A stretch of DNA of 64,000 nt from Hymenobacter oligotrophus (GCF_003574965.1 NZ_CP032317.1:1302001-1366000); one strand, 5' to 3'. Positions 9,243-18,490 are shown, numbered from the stretch's first letter. Made by a program: numbers and translations. Notes: generated from the letters alone by a model not told the origin.

Positions 9243-9719
9243 ATGATTTACCTGTTTACCGACGGCTCCTCGCGCGGCAACCCCGGCCCGGGCGGCTACG
9301 GCACCATTCTGCGCTACGGCCCCCACGAAAAGGAGCTTACGCAGGGCTTTCGCCTTACTACCAACAACCGCATGGAGCTGCTGGCCGTGATTATCGGCTT
9401 GGAGGCCATTACGCGCCCCGAAATCCCCGTGATGGTGGTTTCGGACTCGAAATACGTGGTAGAGGCTGTGGATAAGAAGTGGGTGTTTGGCTGGGAGAAA
9501 AAGCCCGACTTCGGCAAAAAAGCCAACGAAGACCTGTGGCGCCGGTTTTTGAAGGTGTACCGCAAGCGCAACGTGCAGTTTAAGTGGATTAAGGGCCACG
9601 CCGGCCACCGCGAAAACGAGCGGTGCGACCGGTTGGCCGTACGCAGCGCCCTGCAAGGCCCCCTGCTGATCGACGAAGGCTACGAACGTATCGAGGCCGG
9701 GCGCGGCGCGTTGCTTTAA
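9243..9719 (+). CDS. rnhA: Ribonuclease HI
   Basis: The protein has 158 residues and the complete RNase HI active site: Asp7 in FTDGSSRGNPGPGG, Glu45 in NNRMELLAV, Asp68 in VSDSKYV, His119 in KGHAGH and Asp129 in NERCDRLA. It removes the RNA strand of RNA-DNA hybrids such as R-loops and Okazaki primers. It has the bacterial type 1 length with no hybrid-binding domain. The stop is 20 bp before the trmN6 start, which suggests co-transcription. The upstream inverted repeat ends 5 bp before the ATG and could fold in the leader. Confidence 0.96.
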   Translation: MIYLFTDGSSRGNPGPGGYGTILRYGPHEKELTQGFRLTTNNRMELLAVIIGLEAITRPEIPVMVVSDSKYVVEAVDKKWVFGWEKKPDFGKKANEDLWRRFLKVYRKRNVQFKWIKGHAGHRENERCDRLAVRSALQGPLLIDEGYERIEAGRGALL

Positions 9720-9739
9720 CCGCGTGCCCGCGTATCGTT

Positions 9740-10462
9740 GTGGCCAACTCGTATTTCCAGTTCAAGCATTTTCGCATCGAGCAGGCCCACTGCGCCATGA
9801 AGGTGTGCACCGATGCCTGCATCCTGGGCGCCTCGGCCGACCTAGGCGCCGCGCACCGCATCCTCGACGTGGGCACCGGCACCGGCTTGCTGGCCCTGAT
9901 GGCGGCCCAACGCAACCCCACCGCCCGCATCGAAGCCGTTGAGATTGATGCCGCTGCCGCCGCACAAGCTACCCTAAACGCTTTGGCCAGCCCCTGGGCC
10001 GAGCGCATTGGCGTTTGGGCAGGCAGCCTTGCGGGCTTTGCCGCCACACAACCTGCGCCCTACCAGCTCATTGTGTGCAATCCGCCGTTCTTCCGGCACT
10101 CGCTCCGCTCGCCCGACGCGGCCCGCACCACCGCCCGCCACACCGCCGCCGACACCCTCACATTTGCCGAACTGGCCGCTTTTGCCGCGCAGTTTTTAGC
10201 CCCTGATGGCCACTTAACCGTGTTGTTGCCGCCGCCCGAAATGCAAGCGTTTGAGTCAGAAGCCCACCGCGCCGGCCTCTACCCCAGCTCCCGGCTGGTG
10301 GTGCGCCACCGGCCCGGCAGCAAAGCCCTGCGGCACATCACGGCGTTTGGCCTGGTAGCGCAGCCCTGCACCTCCCACGAGCTGGCCATTCACGCGGCCC
10401 AGTCCAATGCGTACTCCGAGGAGTTTGAGCACTTGCTTCGCGACTTTTACTTAGCCTTTTGA
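9740..10462 (+). CDS. trmN6: tRNA1(Val) adenine-37 N6-methyltransferase
   Basis: The GTG start at 9740 gives 240 residues. The protein carries the SAM-binding motif ILDVGTGTGLLALMAAQR and the catalytic NPPFF of N6-adenine methyltransferases. The N-terminal FRIEQAHCAMKVCTDACILGA is typical of the YfiC/TrmN6 family, which methylates A37 of tRNA1(Val). The frame is open back to 9623 inside rnhA, but the family begins near FQFKHFRI, so the GTG 20 bp after rnhA is chosen; an ATG at 9798 would cut conserved sequence. It is convergent with the next gene, with a 12-bp-stem inverted repeat between them. Confidence 0.85.
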   Translation: MANSYFQFKHFRIEQAHCAMKVCTDACILGASADLGAAHRILDVGTGTGLLALMAAQRNPTARIEAVEIDAAAAAQATLNALASPWAERIGVWAGSLAGFAATQPAPYQLIVCNPPFFRHSLRSPDAARTTARHTAADTLTFAELAAFAAQFLAPDGHLTVLLPPPEMQAFESEAHRAGLYPSSRLVVRHRPGSKALRHITAFGLVAQPCTSHELAIHAAQSNAYSEEFEHLLRDFYLAF

Positions 10463-10467
10463 GGCGC

Positions 10468-10517
10468 GCCACGCCCAGCGGCACCAGCCATTACCGGCAG
10501 GCGCTGCTGGGCGTGGC
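10468..10517. terminator. Long-loop inverted repeat between convergent genes
   Basis: GCCACGCCCAGC (10468-10479) is the exact reverse complement of 10506-10517, with a 26-nt loop and no T-run. It may act as a terminator for trmN6 and the converging dehydrogenase gene. Confidence 0.35.
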
Positions 10518-10532
10518 ACAACCCGAACGAGG

Positions 10533-11885
10533 TTAGGCCAAGGCATACTCGGTTTCCACGAAGCGTATGCCGTAATCGGCTTGCAGCTCCTCCAGAATTG
10601 GCTCGTACAAATCGGGGTGCACGGGCACCACCACGCCTTGGTGCGGCACCATACCTAGGGCCAGCCGGCGCACGGCCATGCCCAGCGGCAAGCCCACGGT
10701 TTTGGCCATGGCCGTGTGCACGGCATCGTCGCCGGTTACCACCAACGACGACGTGCGCTGGCGCTGCTCGCCATCGAGTTCGTACGCAAACAAGTGCTGC
10801 ATCACGATCATGTCGTGGTCGGTGGGTTGCAGCTGCCATTTGGCCGTGAGCAGCCGCTCGAGCAGCTGGGCGGGCGTGGCATCGGGCAGGCCTACGGGCT
10901 CCAGCGAAAACAAACCAGCCCAAGCCAGGCGCTGCATCTCGCCGCCATCGGGGGCGAGCCTTAGGTAGCTGGCCGCACGCTCGGGCAAAGGAGCATTGGT
11001 TGGGGCACTGGGCAAAAACGACTCGATCAGCTCGGCCCAGGGTAGCTCGGCGGCGTTGCCCAGGCGGTACGAGTCGTCGGTGAGGCCCAGCGTTACCAGC
11101 GCCTGCCAAGCCGCGCAGTAACCCGGCCGGCGCAGCGTACCGCGCAGCATGGTTGGGATGTTCTCGAGGCCGTAGAGCGGCCGGTAGCTCAGCGAATCGC
11201 GGTTGGCGTAGCCCTCAAACGTACCGTATCCGGGCACCTCCAGCTGCTCTACTCGTCGGAACAGCTGCTGGTACGGGATAAACCTAGGGTGGCCGCCCTC
11301 GATGTAGCAGGCCGTGCCCTGCCCGGCCACCACCACGTTGCGGGGGTTCCAGGTAAACTTGTACCGCCACGGGTTTTCGCCTTCGGAGTCGGGTGCCATT
11401 AGCCCGCCGCAGTACGACTTAAACGACGTTAGCCGCCCGCCCTGCGCGCGTATTTCGTGGATGATGGGCATGGCCGACATATGGTCGAGGCCGGGGTCGA
11501 GGCCGCACTCCATCAGAAACGTGAGGCCCAAACTGCGCGCCTCGGCATCGAAAGCCCGGATTTCTTCGGTGGCGTAGCTGGCCGTAGCCAAGTGGCGGCG
11601 GTGTTGCAAGCACGCCCGCGCCACCAGCGGATGAAACAGCGCCGGCAGCATCGAAACAACAATGTCGTGCTCGGCTACCAGTTGGCTAAGCTTTTCTTGC
11701 TCGCTGATTTCGAACGCCACAGCCTTGCCATGCTCGGCGTAGGGCTGCAACAGCGCCTGCAGCGGCGCGGGGTTTACATCGGCAATGGTAAGAAGCCAGT
11801 TGTGCTGGGTGGCTTGGCGGAGCAGGTACTGAATAAGCGCCGAGGCCGAGCGGCCGGCCCCGAGCAACAGAATTCGCGTCGTCAT
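10533..11885 (-). CDS. Saccharopine dehydrogenase family protein
   Basis: The protein has 450 residues. An N-terminal Rossmann fold (ILLLGAGRSASALIQYL) binds NAD(P). The domain after it carries ECGLDPGLDHM and SYCGGLMAPDSEGENPWRYKFTW, hallmarks of the saccharopine reductase/LYS9 group. These enzymes interconvert saccharopine and aminoadipate semialdehyde plus glutamate; in Bacteroidota they are usually taken to act in lysine degradation. No partner lysine gene lies nearby. ATGs at 11891 and 11885 are both possible; the second places MTTRILLLGAG at the N-terminus. Its upstream region shows no perfect -7 element. Confidence 0.85.
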   Translation of the reverse strand: MTTRILLLGAGRSASALIQYLLRQATQHNWLLTIADVNPAPLQALLQPYAEHGKAVAFEISEQEKLSQLVAEHDIVVSMLPALFHPLVARACLQHRRHLATASYATEEIRAFDAEARSLGLTFLMECGLDPGLDHMSAMPIIHEIRAQGGRLTSFKSYCGGLMAPDSEGENPWRYKFTWNPRNVVVAGQGTACYIEGGHPRFIPYQQLFRRVEQLEVPGYGTFEGYANRDSLSYRPLYGLENIPTMLRGTLRRPGYCAAWQALVTLGLTDDSYRLGNAAELPWAELIESFLPSAPTNAPLPERAASYLRLAPDGGEMQRLAWAGLFSLEPVGLPDATPAQLLERLLTAKWQLQPTDHDMIVMQHLFAYELDGEQRQRTSSLVVTGDDAVHTAMAKTVGLPLGMAVRRLALGMVPHQGVVVPVHPDLYEPILEELQADYGIRFVETEYALA

Positions 11886-12011
11886 GAGCATGCGGGTGGG
11901 TGGATGGGTGGTGAGCAAGCAGCCGCGGCAGCCATGTGGCTATGAATCATCGGGAATTACCAACCCGAGCAACAGCCTATGCGCAACCAGCAACTGATTT
12001 CCGCTGAAATG

Positions 12012-12022
12012 TACTATTTTCG
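12012..12022 (+). promoter_or_regulatory. Possible -7 element for the cdd operon
   Basis: TATTTTCG (12015-12022) differs from TAnnTTTG at one position and lies 71 nt before the cdd ATG. It is a weak candidate. Confidence 0.25.
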
Positions 12023-12093
12023 TCCCCCGTGGCCCAACGGGGCCGCCGTCAGGTGGCCGATTTACACACATTCCCGCCGTTTTTGCGCCTCCC

Positions 12094-12582
12094 ATGGCTC
12101 AAACCCTTAACCTGACCATCTCCGCCCAGGTACTCACCGAGGCCGAACTCTCCCCCGAAGAAGCCACTTGCTGGCAGGCCGCCAAAGCCGCTACCGAGCA
12201 CTCCTACGCCCCCTACTCGCATTTCCACGTAGGCGCGGCGTTGTTGCTCGACGACGACACCATCATCTGGAACACCAACCAGGAAAACGCCGCGTACCCC
12301 TCGGGCCTGTGCGCCGAGCGCACGGTGTTGTTTGGCCTGAACGGCCACTCCAAGCAGCAAATTAAGTGCATGGCCGTGGCCGCCCGCCCGCAGCACGGCG
12401 CCTTCGTGCCCGTTACCTCGTGCGGCGCCTGCCGCCAGGTGATGATCGAGTTCGAAAACCGCCAGCACGAACCCATTGCCCTGCTCTTGCCCGGCCCCAA
12501 CGGCACCATCTGGCGCTTCAATCAGTTGGCCGATCTGCTGCCCTTCCAATTTTCGCCCGACGTACTGCCGCCCCGCGCGTAA
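12094..12582 (+). CDS. cdd: Cytidine deaminase
   Basis: The 162-residue homotetrameric-type deaminase has all zinc ligands and the catalytic Glu: Cys73-Ala-Glu75 in SGLCAERTVLF, and Cys110 and Cys113 in TSCGACRQVMIE. The substrate-binding YAPYSHFHVGAAL precedes them. It converts cytidine and deoxycytidine to uridine forms in pyrimidine salvage. The TAA stop overlaps the ATG of the next gene (TAATG), indicating translational coupling. The gap before it carries only a weak promoter candidate. Confidence 0.95.
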   Translation: MAQTLNLTISAQVLTEAELSPEEATCWQAAKAATEHSYAPYSHFHVGAALLLDDDTIIWNTNQENAAYPSGLCAERTVLFGLNGHSKQQIKCMAVAARPQHGAFVPVTSCGACRQVMIEFENRQHEPIALLLPGPNGTIWRFNQLADLLPFQFSPDVLPPRA

Positions 12583-13268
12583 TGGCTGCCGACCCGTTCC
12601 TCGCGGCGCAGCAACACAGCTTGGTGGTGCCGCGCACGGCCCGCTATTTTCAATTGGGCAACCTGGCCACGGCCAAGCGCTTATGGGTGGTTTGCCACGG
12701 CTACGGGCAGCTAGCCTCGTTTTTCATCCGGCACTTTCGGGTGGTGCTCGAGCAAGCGCCCGATACGGCCGTGGTGGCGCCCGAGGGCCTTTCGCGATTT
12801 TACTTGCAGGGCACCAGCGGCCGCGTGGGAGCTACCTGGATGACGCGCGAAGACCGCCTCAGCGAAATCGAGGATTACGCCGCGTACCTCGATTTGCTGC
12901 TGCAGCAACTGCTCGGCGCCTGCCCGCCCGCGGTGGAGGTAACGCTCCTAGGCTTTTCGCAAGGTGCCTCCACGCTCAGCCGCTGGCTTATGCGCAGCAC
13001 CTTCGAGCCGGCGCGGTTGGTGCTATGGGCCGGCGCCTTCCCCGAAGACGTGGAATCGGCCGCTGCCCAGGCATTGTTCCGGCGCGTGCCCCAGCTCAGC
13101 TACGTGTGCGGCGACGCCGACGAGTACATTACCGAACCCCGGTTGCAGGAGCAGCTGGCGCACCTTGCCCAGCTGGGCGCCAGCCCTAGGTTGCTGCGCT
13201 TCGGGAGCGGGCATCAGCTCGATGCCGAGGTGCTGCGGCAACTCGCGCAGGAGCCCGGCCCTAGGTAG
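12582..13268 (+). CDS. Alpha/beta hydrolase, phospholipase/carboxylesterase type
   Basis: The 228-residue protein has the nucleophile elbow GFSQGAS, an oxyanion-side stretch VVCHGYGQLASFF, an acidic residue in CGDADEYIT and a C-terminal catalytic His in FGSGHQLD. This matches the small carboxylesterase (PF02230) family. It probably cleaves short esters or lysophospholipids; the true substrate is unknown. The start overlaps the cdd stop by one base. The C-terminus, GPR then TAG, is written partly by a CCTAGG copy at 13260. A bidirectional terminator follows immediately. Confidence 0.8.
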   Translation: MAADPFLAAQQHSLVVPRTARYFQLGNLATAKRLWVVCHGYGQLASFFIRHFRVVLEQAPDTAVVAPEGLSRFYLQGTSGRVGATWMTREDRLSEIEDYAAYLDLLLQQLLGACPPAVEVTLLGFSQGASTLSRWLMRSTFEPARLVLWAGAFPEDVESAAAQALFRRVPQLSYVCGDADEYITEPRLQEQLAHLAQLGASPRLLRFGSGHQLDAEVLRQLAQEPGPR

Positions 13269-13269
13269 C

Positions 13270-13300
13270 AAAACAGCCCGCTAGTGAGCGGGCTGTTTGT
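13270..13300. terminator. Bidirectional terminator overlapping an SDR C-terminus
   Basis: AACAGCCCGCT pairs with AGCGGGCTGTT around the loop AGTG. The minus-strand SDR gene's TAG stop lies in the loop region (13281-13283), so its last codons form one arm of the hairpin. Confidence 0.75.
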
Positions 13301-14036
13301 TTATCACCGTAGCGGCTGCCTGCGCACTTGGCAAGATGAGCACCTCGGCAATGTTTACGTGGGGCGGGCGCGTTACCATAAACTGAATGATATCGGCCAC
13401 GTCGTCGGCGCGCAACGGCTCAAAGCCTTGGTACACGCTGGCGGCGCGGGCTTTGTCGCCCTTAAAACGCACTTCCGAAAACTCCGTCTCCACGGCGCCG
13501 GGGTTCACTTCGGCCACCCGAATACCTAGGCCTACCAAATCGATGCGCATGCCTTTGCTAAGCGAGGCCACGGCGGCTTTGGAAGCGCAGTACACGTTGC
13601 CGTTGGCGTAGGCCTCGTGCCCGGCAATGGAGCCGATGTTGATAATGAAGCCGCTGCGGCGCTCCTGCATGGCGGGCAACACGGCGCGCGTCACGTTCAG
13701 CAAGCCGCGCACGTTGGTGTCTAGCATCAGGTCCCAATCGTGCACGTCGCCTTGCTGAATGGGCGCTAGGCCGTGGGCGTTGCCGGCGTTGTTGATGAGC
13801 ACCTCTACCGCCCGAAACGCGGCGGGCAGGCTGGCCACGGCGGCGTCTACCTCGTCGCGGTTGCGCACATCAAACGTGAGGATGTGCACCGGCACGGGCG
13901 CTACTGCTGCGGCCAGCTCCTCGAGCCGTTCGCGCCGGCGGCCGGTTACCACCAGTTGGTAGCCAACTTTTGCCAGAGCCACGGCGGTGGCCCGGCCAAT
14001 CCCCGACGAAGCGCCGGTAACCAAAGCAGTTTTCAT
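13281..14036 (-). CDS. Short-chain dehydrogenase/reductase
   Basis: The 251-residue classical SDR has the cofactor motif TGASSGIGRA, NNAG (INNAGNAHGL), an active-site Ser in INIGSIAG and YxxxK in VYCASKAAV. The basic TGRRRERLEEL after the second strand suggests NADP(H). It resembles the YdfG/serine 3-dehydrogenase group, which oxidises small 3-hydroxy acids, but the substrate is not settled. The ATG at 14036 places MKTALVTGASSG at the N-terminus; the longer frame to 14111 has no family support. The gene ends inside a terminator shared with the converging esterase. Confidence 0.88.
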   Translation of the reverse strand: MKTALVTGASSGIGRATAVALAKVGYQLVVTGRRRERLEELAAAVAPVPVHILTFDVRNRDEVDAAVASLPAAFRAVEVLINNAGNAHGLAPIQQGDVHDWDLMLDTNVRGLLNVTRAVLPAMQERRSGFIINIGSIAGHEAYANGNVYCASKAAVASLSKGMRIDLVGLGIRVAEVNPGAVETEFSEVRFKGDKARAASVYQGFEPLRADDVADIIQFMVTRPPHVNIAEVLILPSAQAAATVINKQPAH

Positions 14037-14134
14037 GGGCGGGTATGAAGCTGAATTGCTGCGCGAGGAGCCGACCCGCCGCTCCGCTGCCGGAGTGCCG
14101 AACCGCCGCATCGCGCAGCAATTTACCTAGGCAA

Positions 14135-14932
14135 TTATTCGAAGTTGAGGTACAGCGTAACGGTGCTGCTGCGCACCCGCTGAAAGCTGTTGGTGTACAC
14201 GTCGTTGCCGGGCTGCAGCACGTTGGGCAAGCCGTGCGAAAAGCGCAGCTCGGGCGCAAACTTGAAGAAGGGGTAAAACAAATCGAGCCCCACGCCATAT
14301 TCAATGGCGAAATCGGAGTTCCCCAGTTTCAGTTGGCTGCTTACCGGGTCGCGGCGGCGGTTGCCCACGTTAAAGCTCGGCCGCACGCCGCCCACCAAGT
14401 ACACGCGGGTGTTGCGTCGGCGCTCCGATTTTAGCTTCAGCAGCAAGGGCAAATCGAGCTGCGTGAAGCTGATTTCCTGATCGACGATGGTATCGGCCAC
14501 GCTGCCGATTTTCTTGAACTCGACTTGCCGCGTCAGAAACGAAACGCCCGGCGTAAAGCGCAAGCTCAGGTAATCCGTCAGGCGCGCATCGCCGATAAAA
14601 CCCACCGCAAAGCCGGGGCTAAACTTGGCGTTGGCCGCAATGCCCTGCCCGTTTTGCAGGTTGTTGACGTACGTCTGGGAATGCTCGAGGCGGTAGCGGC
14701 TGCCGTTCACGGCCACAAAAAAACCCGGATGAAACCAGCGCGAATCGTAGCCGGGCAGGTTGTTTACGGTAACGGTTTTTACCTGCCCGTTTTTGCCGCG
14801 GTTGGCTTTGGTGTAGCTGCTTTTCTGACCTAGGGCGGCCGTGGGCAGGGCCAGCAGCAGCAGCGCGCCCAGGCGCAAGGTTACTTGGTGGCGGTGTAAA
14901 TGGAGCTTATGCCAAACGTGAGCGGTTGCCAT
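14135..14932 (-). CDS. porT: PorT-family outer-membrane beta-barrel protein (type IX secretion)
   Basis: The 265-residue protein has a signal peptide ([16 protein letters not shown]), then an eight-strand-type barrel with alternating aromatic strands and a C-terminal strand ending TLYLNFE. The gene follows ubiE, a conserved Bacteroidota arrangement for porT, a type IX secretion (T9SS) component. Its ATG lies inside the end of ubiE, a 52-nt overlap that implies translational coupling. The general porin-like barrel family is certain; the PorT assignment rests on gene order and barrel type. A PorE-like protein is encoded 0.8 kb upstream. Confidence 0.7.
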   Translation of the reverse strand: MATAHVWHKLHLHRHQVTLRLGALLLLALPTAALGQKSSYTKANRGKNGQVKTVTVNNLPGYDSRWFHPGFFVAVNGSRYRLEHSQTYVNNLQNGQGIAANAKFSPGFAVGFIGDARLTDYLSLRFTPGVSFLTRQVEFKKIGSVADTIVDQEISFTQLDLPLLLKLKSERRRNTRVYLVGGVRPSFNVGNRRRDPVSSQLKLGNSDFAIEYGVGLDLFYPFFKFAPELRFSHGLPNVLQPGNDVYTNSFQRVRSSTVTLYLNFE

Positions 14933-15606
14933 TGGGGAGAGTTAAAGCCGACTTGCTTCAGGATGGCCTGAAACGCGGGGCCATCCGGAAAAGCCTGCAC
15001 CGATTCGGGGAGGTACGAGTACGCGGCGCGGTCTTTGGAAATCAGTTTGCCGAATACCGGCAAAATATGCCGGAAGTAAAAATTGTACGCCTGCTTAAAC
15101 GGGAAAACGCGGGGTTTCGAAAACTCCAGAATCACCACCTTGCCGCCGGGCTTCAGCACGCGGTGCATTTCGGCCAGGCCCTGCTGTAGATTCTCGAAGT
15201 TGCGCACCCCAAACGAGGCCGTTACGGCATCAAACGTGTTGTCGTCGAAGGGCAGGTTTTCGGAGTCGCCAAGCTGCAGCTCCACGCGGTGGCCCAGGCC
15301 CCGCTCCCGCACTTTGCGGCGCCCCACCTCGAGCATGCCCTCCGAGATGTCGACGCCGGTGACTTTTACTTCTTCACCTAGGCGCAAGGTTTCAAAAGCG
15401 AAGTCGCCGGTGCCGGTGGCAATGTCCAGAATGCGGGCTGGGCGCAGCTGCCGCAGCTCGCCCACGGCTTTGCGGCGCCAGTAAATATCGGTGCCGGCGC
15501 TCAGGAAGTGGTTGAGGAAGTCGTACTTGCCCGCGATGCTGTTGAACATCTGGGCCACTTGCGACTTCTTGCCGGTGGGGTCGTCTTTGTAAGGAAGTAC
15601 GGTCAT
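14881..15606 (-). CDS. ubiE: Demethylmenaquinone methyltransferase
   Basis: The 241-residue class I SAM methyltransferase has [14 protein letters not shown] (motif I), [23 protein letters not shown] and the UbiE signature [18 protein letters not shown]. It carries out the last step of menaquinone synthesis, the respiratory quinone of Bacteroidota. The ATG at 15606 gives the family N-terminus (MTVLPYKDD, then [17 protein letters not shown]); the longer frame to 15669 is not supported. It overlaps porT at its 3' end. A terminator for the gene on its other side lies at 15676-15714. Confidence 0.95.
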   Translation of the reverse strand: MTVLPYKDDPTGKKSQVAQMFNSIAGKYDFLNHFLSAGTDIYWRRKAVGELRQLRPARILDIATGTGDFAFETLRLGEEVKVTGVDISEGMLEVGRRKVRERGLGHRVELQLGDSENLPFDDNTFDAVTASFGVRNFENLQQGLAEMHRVLKPGGKVVILEFSKPRVFPFKQAYNFYFRHILPVFGKLISKDRAAYSYLPESVQAFPDGPAFQAILKQVGFNSPQWQPLTFGISSIYTATK

Positions 15607-15675
15607 GGGGTGCGGTACAAACGGCCAAACAGGCCGCAAATTGCCCAATAACAACGGGCCGACGCGCATAATGTT

Positions 15676-15714
15676 AAAAAAAACGGGCCGGGCTGCTGGC
15701 CCGACCCGTTTTTG
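15676..15714 (-). terminator. Terminator after the PorE-like gene
   Basis: CGGGCCGGGC pairs with GCCCGACCCG (one mismatch) and is flanked by A and T runs, so it could also work in the plus direction. Confidence 0.7.
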
Positions 15715-15732
15715 GCGTTAGCACCTAGGGTA

Positions 15733-18039
15733 CTACTCTACTTTGGTTTTCACCTTGGTTTTGTCGCCGGCCTCGTCTTTGGCTTTCGAGTCCAGTTCGC
15801 CTTCCTTGGTTACCGTCTTGGTTTTTTCGCCCGACTCGGTTTCGGTTTTCACCTTCACTTTGTCGCTGTCTTCGTCAACCTTGGTTTTCACCTTGGTGCC
15901 GTCGGCGGTTTTTACTTTGGTTTTGCCGGGCTGCAACGGAGCCGTGGTGCGGGTTGCCGAACCGGTGCCGGTACCCGTAGCCGAGGTGTTGCCGGTGCCC
16001 GTGCCAGCACCCGCGCCGTTGCCGGCGCCGGTAGCAGCACCCGGGTTGGCGCTCTTGTTCAAGTCAGCCATGGTCTGGCCTTCCTTCAGAATCACGCGGA
16101 ATTCCACGCGGCGGTTCAGCTGCATGTTCTCGGGCGAATCGTTCGGGGCCGACGGGCGACGCTCGCCGTAGCTTACCGTTACCATGCGCGTTTCGGCAAC
16201 GCCATTCTTTTTCAGGTAGTTGTACGCCGAGTTCGAGCGATTCTGGCCCAGCACCATGTTGTACTCGTCGGTGTTGCGCGAGTCGCAGTGGCCCTCAATC
16301 GAGATGTTTACGCCGGGGTTGGCTTTCAGAATACCAGCAATGTTGTTCAGCTCACGCACCGACTCGGGGCGCAGGTTGTACTTGTCGGTATCGAAGTAAA
16401 TCTTCTTAAACGCGAACATCGAAGCACTCGTGGTGTCGGTGTACGGCACGTAGAAGTTCTTCACAATCGACGACGTGTCGTTGGTGATTACCGGTACGGC
16501 AAACTCCTCCGTCGTGATGTTCTGGCCATCTTTCGACACGGCCACTTGGTAGGTACGGCCCGAAAGCACGTTTACCGAGTAGTCGCCGGTTTCGGGCTTG
16601 GTTACGTCGCGGAAGCTGATAGCCGTTTTGTCGGCCTGCGTACCGCTGAACACCAGCTCCACACCCGGAATCACCGTAGCGCTGTCGCGGGCCGAGAATA
16701 CCTTGCCGCGAATCGTTACGTTTTTGATGTAGTTGATGGTGTAGATGTCCTTTTCGCCGTAGCCACCAATGCGGTACGACGAGAGGTAGGCATACGAACC
16801 ATCCGGCGACAAGCGGTAGTACGTGTCGTCGTCGGGGGTGTTGATGGGGTAACCCATGTTCTCGGGGCGGCCCCACTTGTTGGCTACCGAGTCGTAGTCC
16901 GACTTAAAAATGTCGTAGCCACCCATGGTGTTGTACCCACGCGACGAGAAGTACAGCGTTTTGCCGTCGCGGCTCAGGTACGGGCTGTCGTCGTCGTACT
17001 TCGAGTTCACACCTACTACGGGCTTGGCATCGCCCCAGTCGCCGCCGGGTTGGCGGGTGGCGTAGTAAATGTCGAGGGTGTTGTCCTCGGAGTACTTGCT
17101 GGTCGAGAAGTAAATCGTTAGGCCATCCGGGGTAATGTAAGCATCCGATTCAAATCCTTTCGAGTTCACGTTGCCGTTCAGCTTCTTCGGAGCCGTCCAG
17201 TCGCCGCCGGTGCGCTCCGTATAGAAGATGTCGCCGTTTTCGTCCTGGCGGTACATCAGCATCTTCGTGTCGTTGTCGAAGATCTGAATCGAGGCATCGT
17301 GGCCTTTGCCGTTGAGCGCGCCCGAGAGCGAACGGGGCTTTTCCCACTCGTCCTCGCCGAGGCGCTTGGCTTCAAAAATGTCCTCGTAGTACTCGCCGTC
17401 GGCGGCAATGTTGCCTTTGCCCTTCTTGGCGTCGTCGCCCGAGGCATTGGCGCCGGTTACATTCTCCGAGCGCGAGGTAAAGAGCAACAGTTTGTCGTCC
17501 GACGAGATAACCGGGCTGTGCTCCGAAAATGCCGTGTTGATCGACGGCCCTAGGTTCTTCACGAAGATATCCTTGGGGCTGTTGAACTGAACCTTTGCGT
17601 TTTTGGAGTGCTGAATCAGCAGGCCCAATTCAGTCTTGCGCGTGTCCTTCTTCTTCAGCGTGGCATTGTATGCCTGGAAGTGGGCAATGGCTTCGTCGAA
17701 GTTGTAGTTCAGGTGGTCGACGCGACCGAGCCAGTATTCTACGTCCTTCGATACGTTCTTCTTAATGCGCTGCGACTTGTAGATGTAGTCGCTGGCTTTC
17801 TCCTTGTCGAACGACATGTAAGAGATACCGGCGCGGAACAGAGCTTGGGCGTTGTTAGGCTCTTTGGCCAGCACCTGCTCGTAAAAAGGAATGGCAGCCC
17901 GGTAGTTCTCCTGATCGAAGAATCGGTTAGCCGTTTTTAAGGTCTTTCGTGTGCTTTGGGCCATCGAAGGCTGAGCCACGGCGGCGGCCAGAGCCATTGC
18001 GCAAGAGGCCTGTAGTAACCTTCTGACGAAGTTGTCCAT
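15733..18039 (-). CDS. PorE-like TPR / PD40 propeller / OmpA protein
   Basis: The 768-residue protein has a signal peptide, TPR-like helices (about 30-150), a PD40/WD40-like propeller (about 160-440, with repeats such as GYDIFKSDYD and DDDSPYLSRDGKTLYFSS), a carboxypeptidase-regulatory-like domain (about 450-540), and an OmpA-like peptidoglycan-binding domain (about 560-680; SIEGHCDSRNTDEYNMVLGQNRS). This is the PorE architecture described for type IX secretion, though many paralogues share it. A tail of some 90 residues follows: first Gly/Thr-rich, then dense in Lys, Thr and Val (KVKVKTETESGEKTKTVTK). The ATG at 18039 starts a good signal peptide. Confidence 0.75.
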   Translation of the reverse strand: MDNFVRRLLQASCAMALAAAVAQPSMAQSTRKTLKTANRFFDQENYRAAIPFYEQVLAKEPNNAQALFRAGISYMSFDKEKASDYIYKSQRIKKNVSKDVEYWLGRVDHLNYNFDEAIAHFQAYNATLKKKDTRKTELGLLIQHSKNAKVQFNSPKDIFVKNLGPSINTAFSEHSPVISSDDKLLLFTSRSENVTGANASGDDAKKGKGNIAADGEYYEDIFEAKRLGEDEWEKPRSLSGALNGKGHDASIQIFDNDTKMLMYRQDENGDIFYTERTGGDWTAPKKLNGNVNSKGFESDAYITPDGLTIYFSTSKYSEDNTLDIYYATRQPGGDWGDAKPVVGVNSKYDDDSPYLSRDGKTLYFSSRGYNTMGGYDIFKSDYDSVANKWGRPENMGYPINTPDDDTYYRLSPDGSYAYLSSYRIGGYGEKDIYTINYIKNVTIRGKVFSARDSATVIPGVELVFSGTQADKTAISFRDVTKPETGDYSVNVLSGRTYQVAVSKDGQNITTEEFAVPVITNDTSSIVKNFYVPYTDTTSASMFAFKKIYFDTDKYNLRPESVRELNNIAGILKANPGVNISIEGHCDSRNTDEYNMVLGQNRSNSAYNYLKKNGVAETRMVTVSYGERRPSAPNDSPENMQLNRRVEFRVILKEGQTMADLNKSANPGAATGAGNGAGAGTGTGNTSATGTGTGSATRTTAPLQPGKTKVKTADGTKVKTKVDEDSDKVKVKTETESGEKTKTVTKEGELDSKAKDEAGDKTKVKTKVE

Positions 18040-18263
18040 TGGAAGGGGAGTTTGGAATAAGGAGTTGCAGAGAAGGGAGGAGCGGTTGCTGAACCGGATG
18101 CCTTTTTTTAGCACCTAGGGTGGCAAAAGCGTCCCTGTATACTTAAAACCCGGTTTAAGGTTAGTCAGCTGCGTGGGAATTTCAGAAAACACACCGCTTC
18201 AAAAACGAAGCCATGTATTGCTAATCTTGCATATAAGCCTATAAAAAGTGAGCAAACTGCGGG

Positions 18264-18271
18264 CAAAGATA
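18264..18271 (-). promoter_or_regulatory. Possible -7 element for the PorE-like gene
   Basis: CAAAGATA on the plus strand reads TATCTTTG on the minus strand. It would give a leader of over 200 nt, so it is uncertain. Confidence 0.3.
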
Positions 18272-18482
18272 GAATTTATATAACACGACCTTGGCCGTAT
18301 CCAATTTGCTTGGCCTGGCTATCCGCAGACTTCAATCATTTTGCCGGATGCAAAAAGCCGAAATTTTCTAGTCTAGCCCGCACAAATATATAGGTAGGTT
18401 AATAACTGCAATGATGAAAGACTAAAAATTTAATTTCAACTCAGAAAAAATAGGACTTTCTGAGCGCTAACTCCGGATGCCT

Positions 18483-18490
18483 TACTTTTG
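18483..18490 (+). promoter_or_regulatory. -7 element for engB
   Basis: TACTTTTG is a perfect match, 36 nt before the engB ATG. It overlaps the only upstream in-frame start (TTG at 18488), so it fixes the start at 18527. Confidence 0.6.

Noticed and set aside
9623-9739. Extended N-terminus for trmN6 overlapping rnhA
   Set aside because: The added residues are Arg/Pro-rich and unlike the family; the GTG at 9740 gives the family N-terminus.
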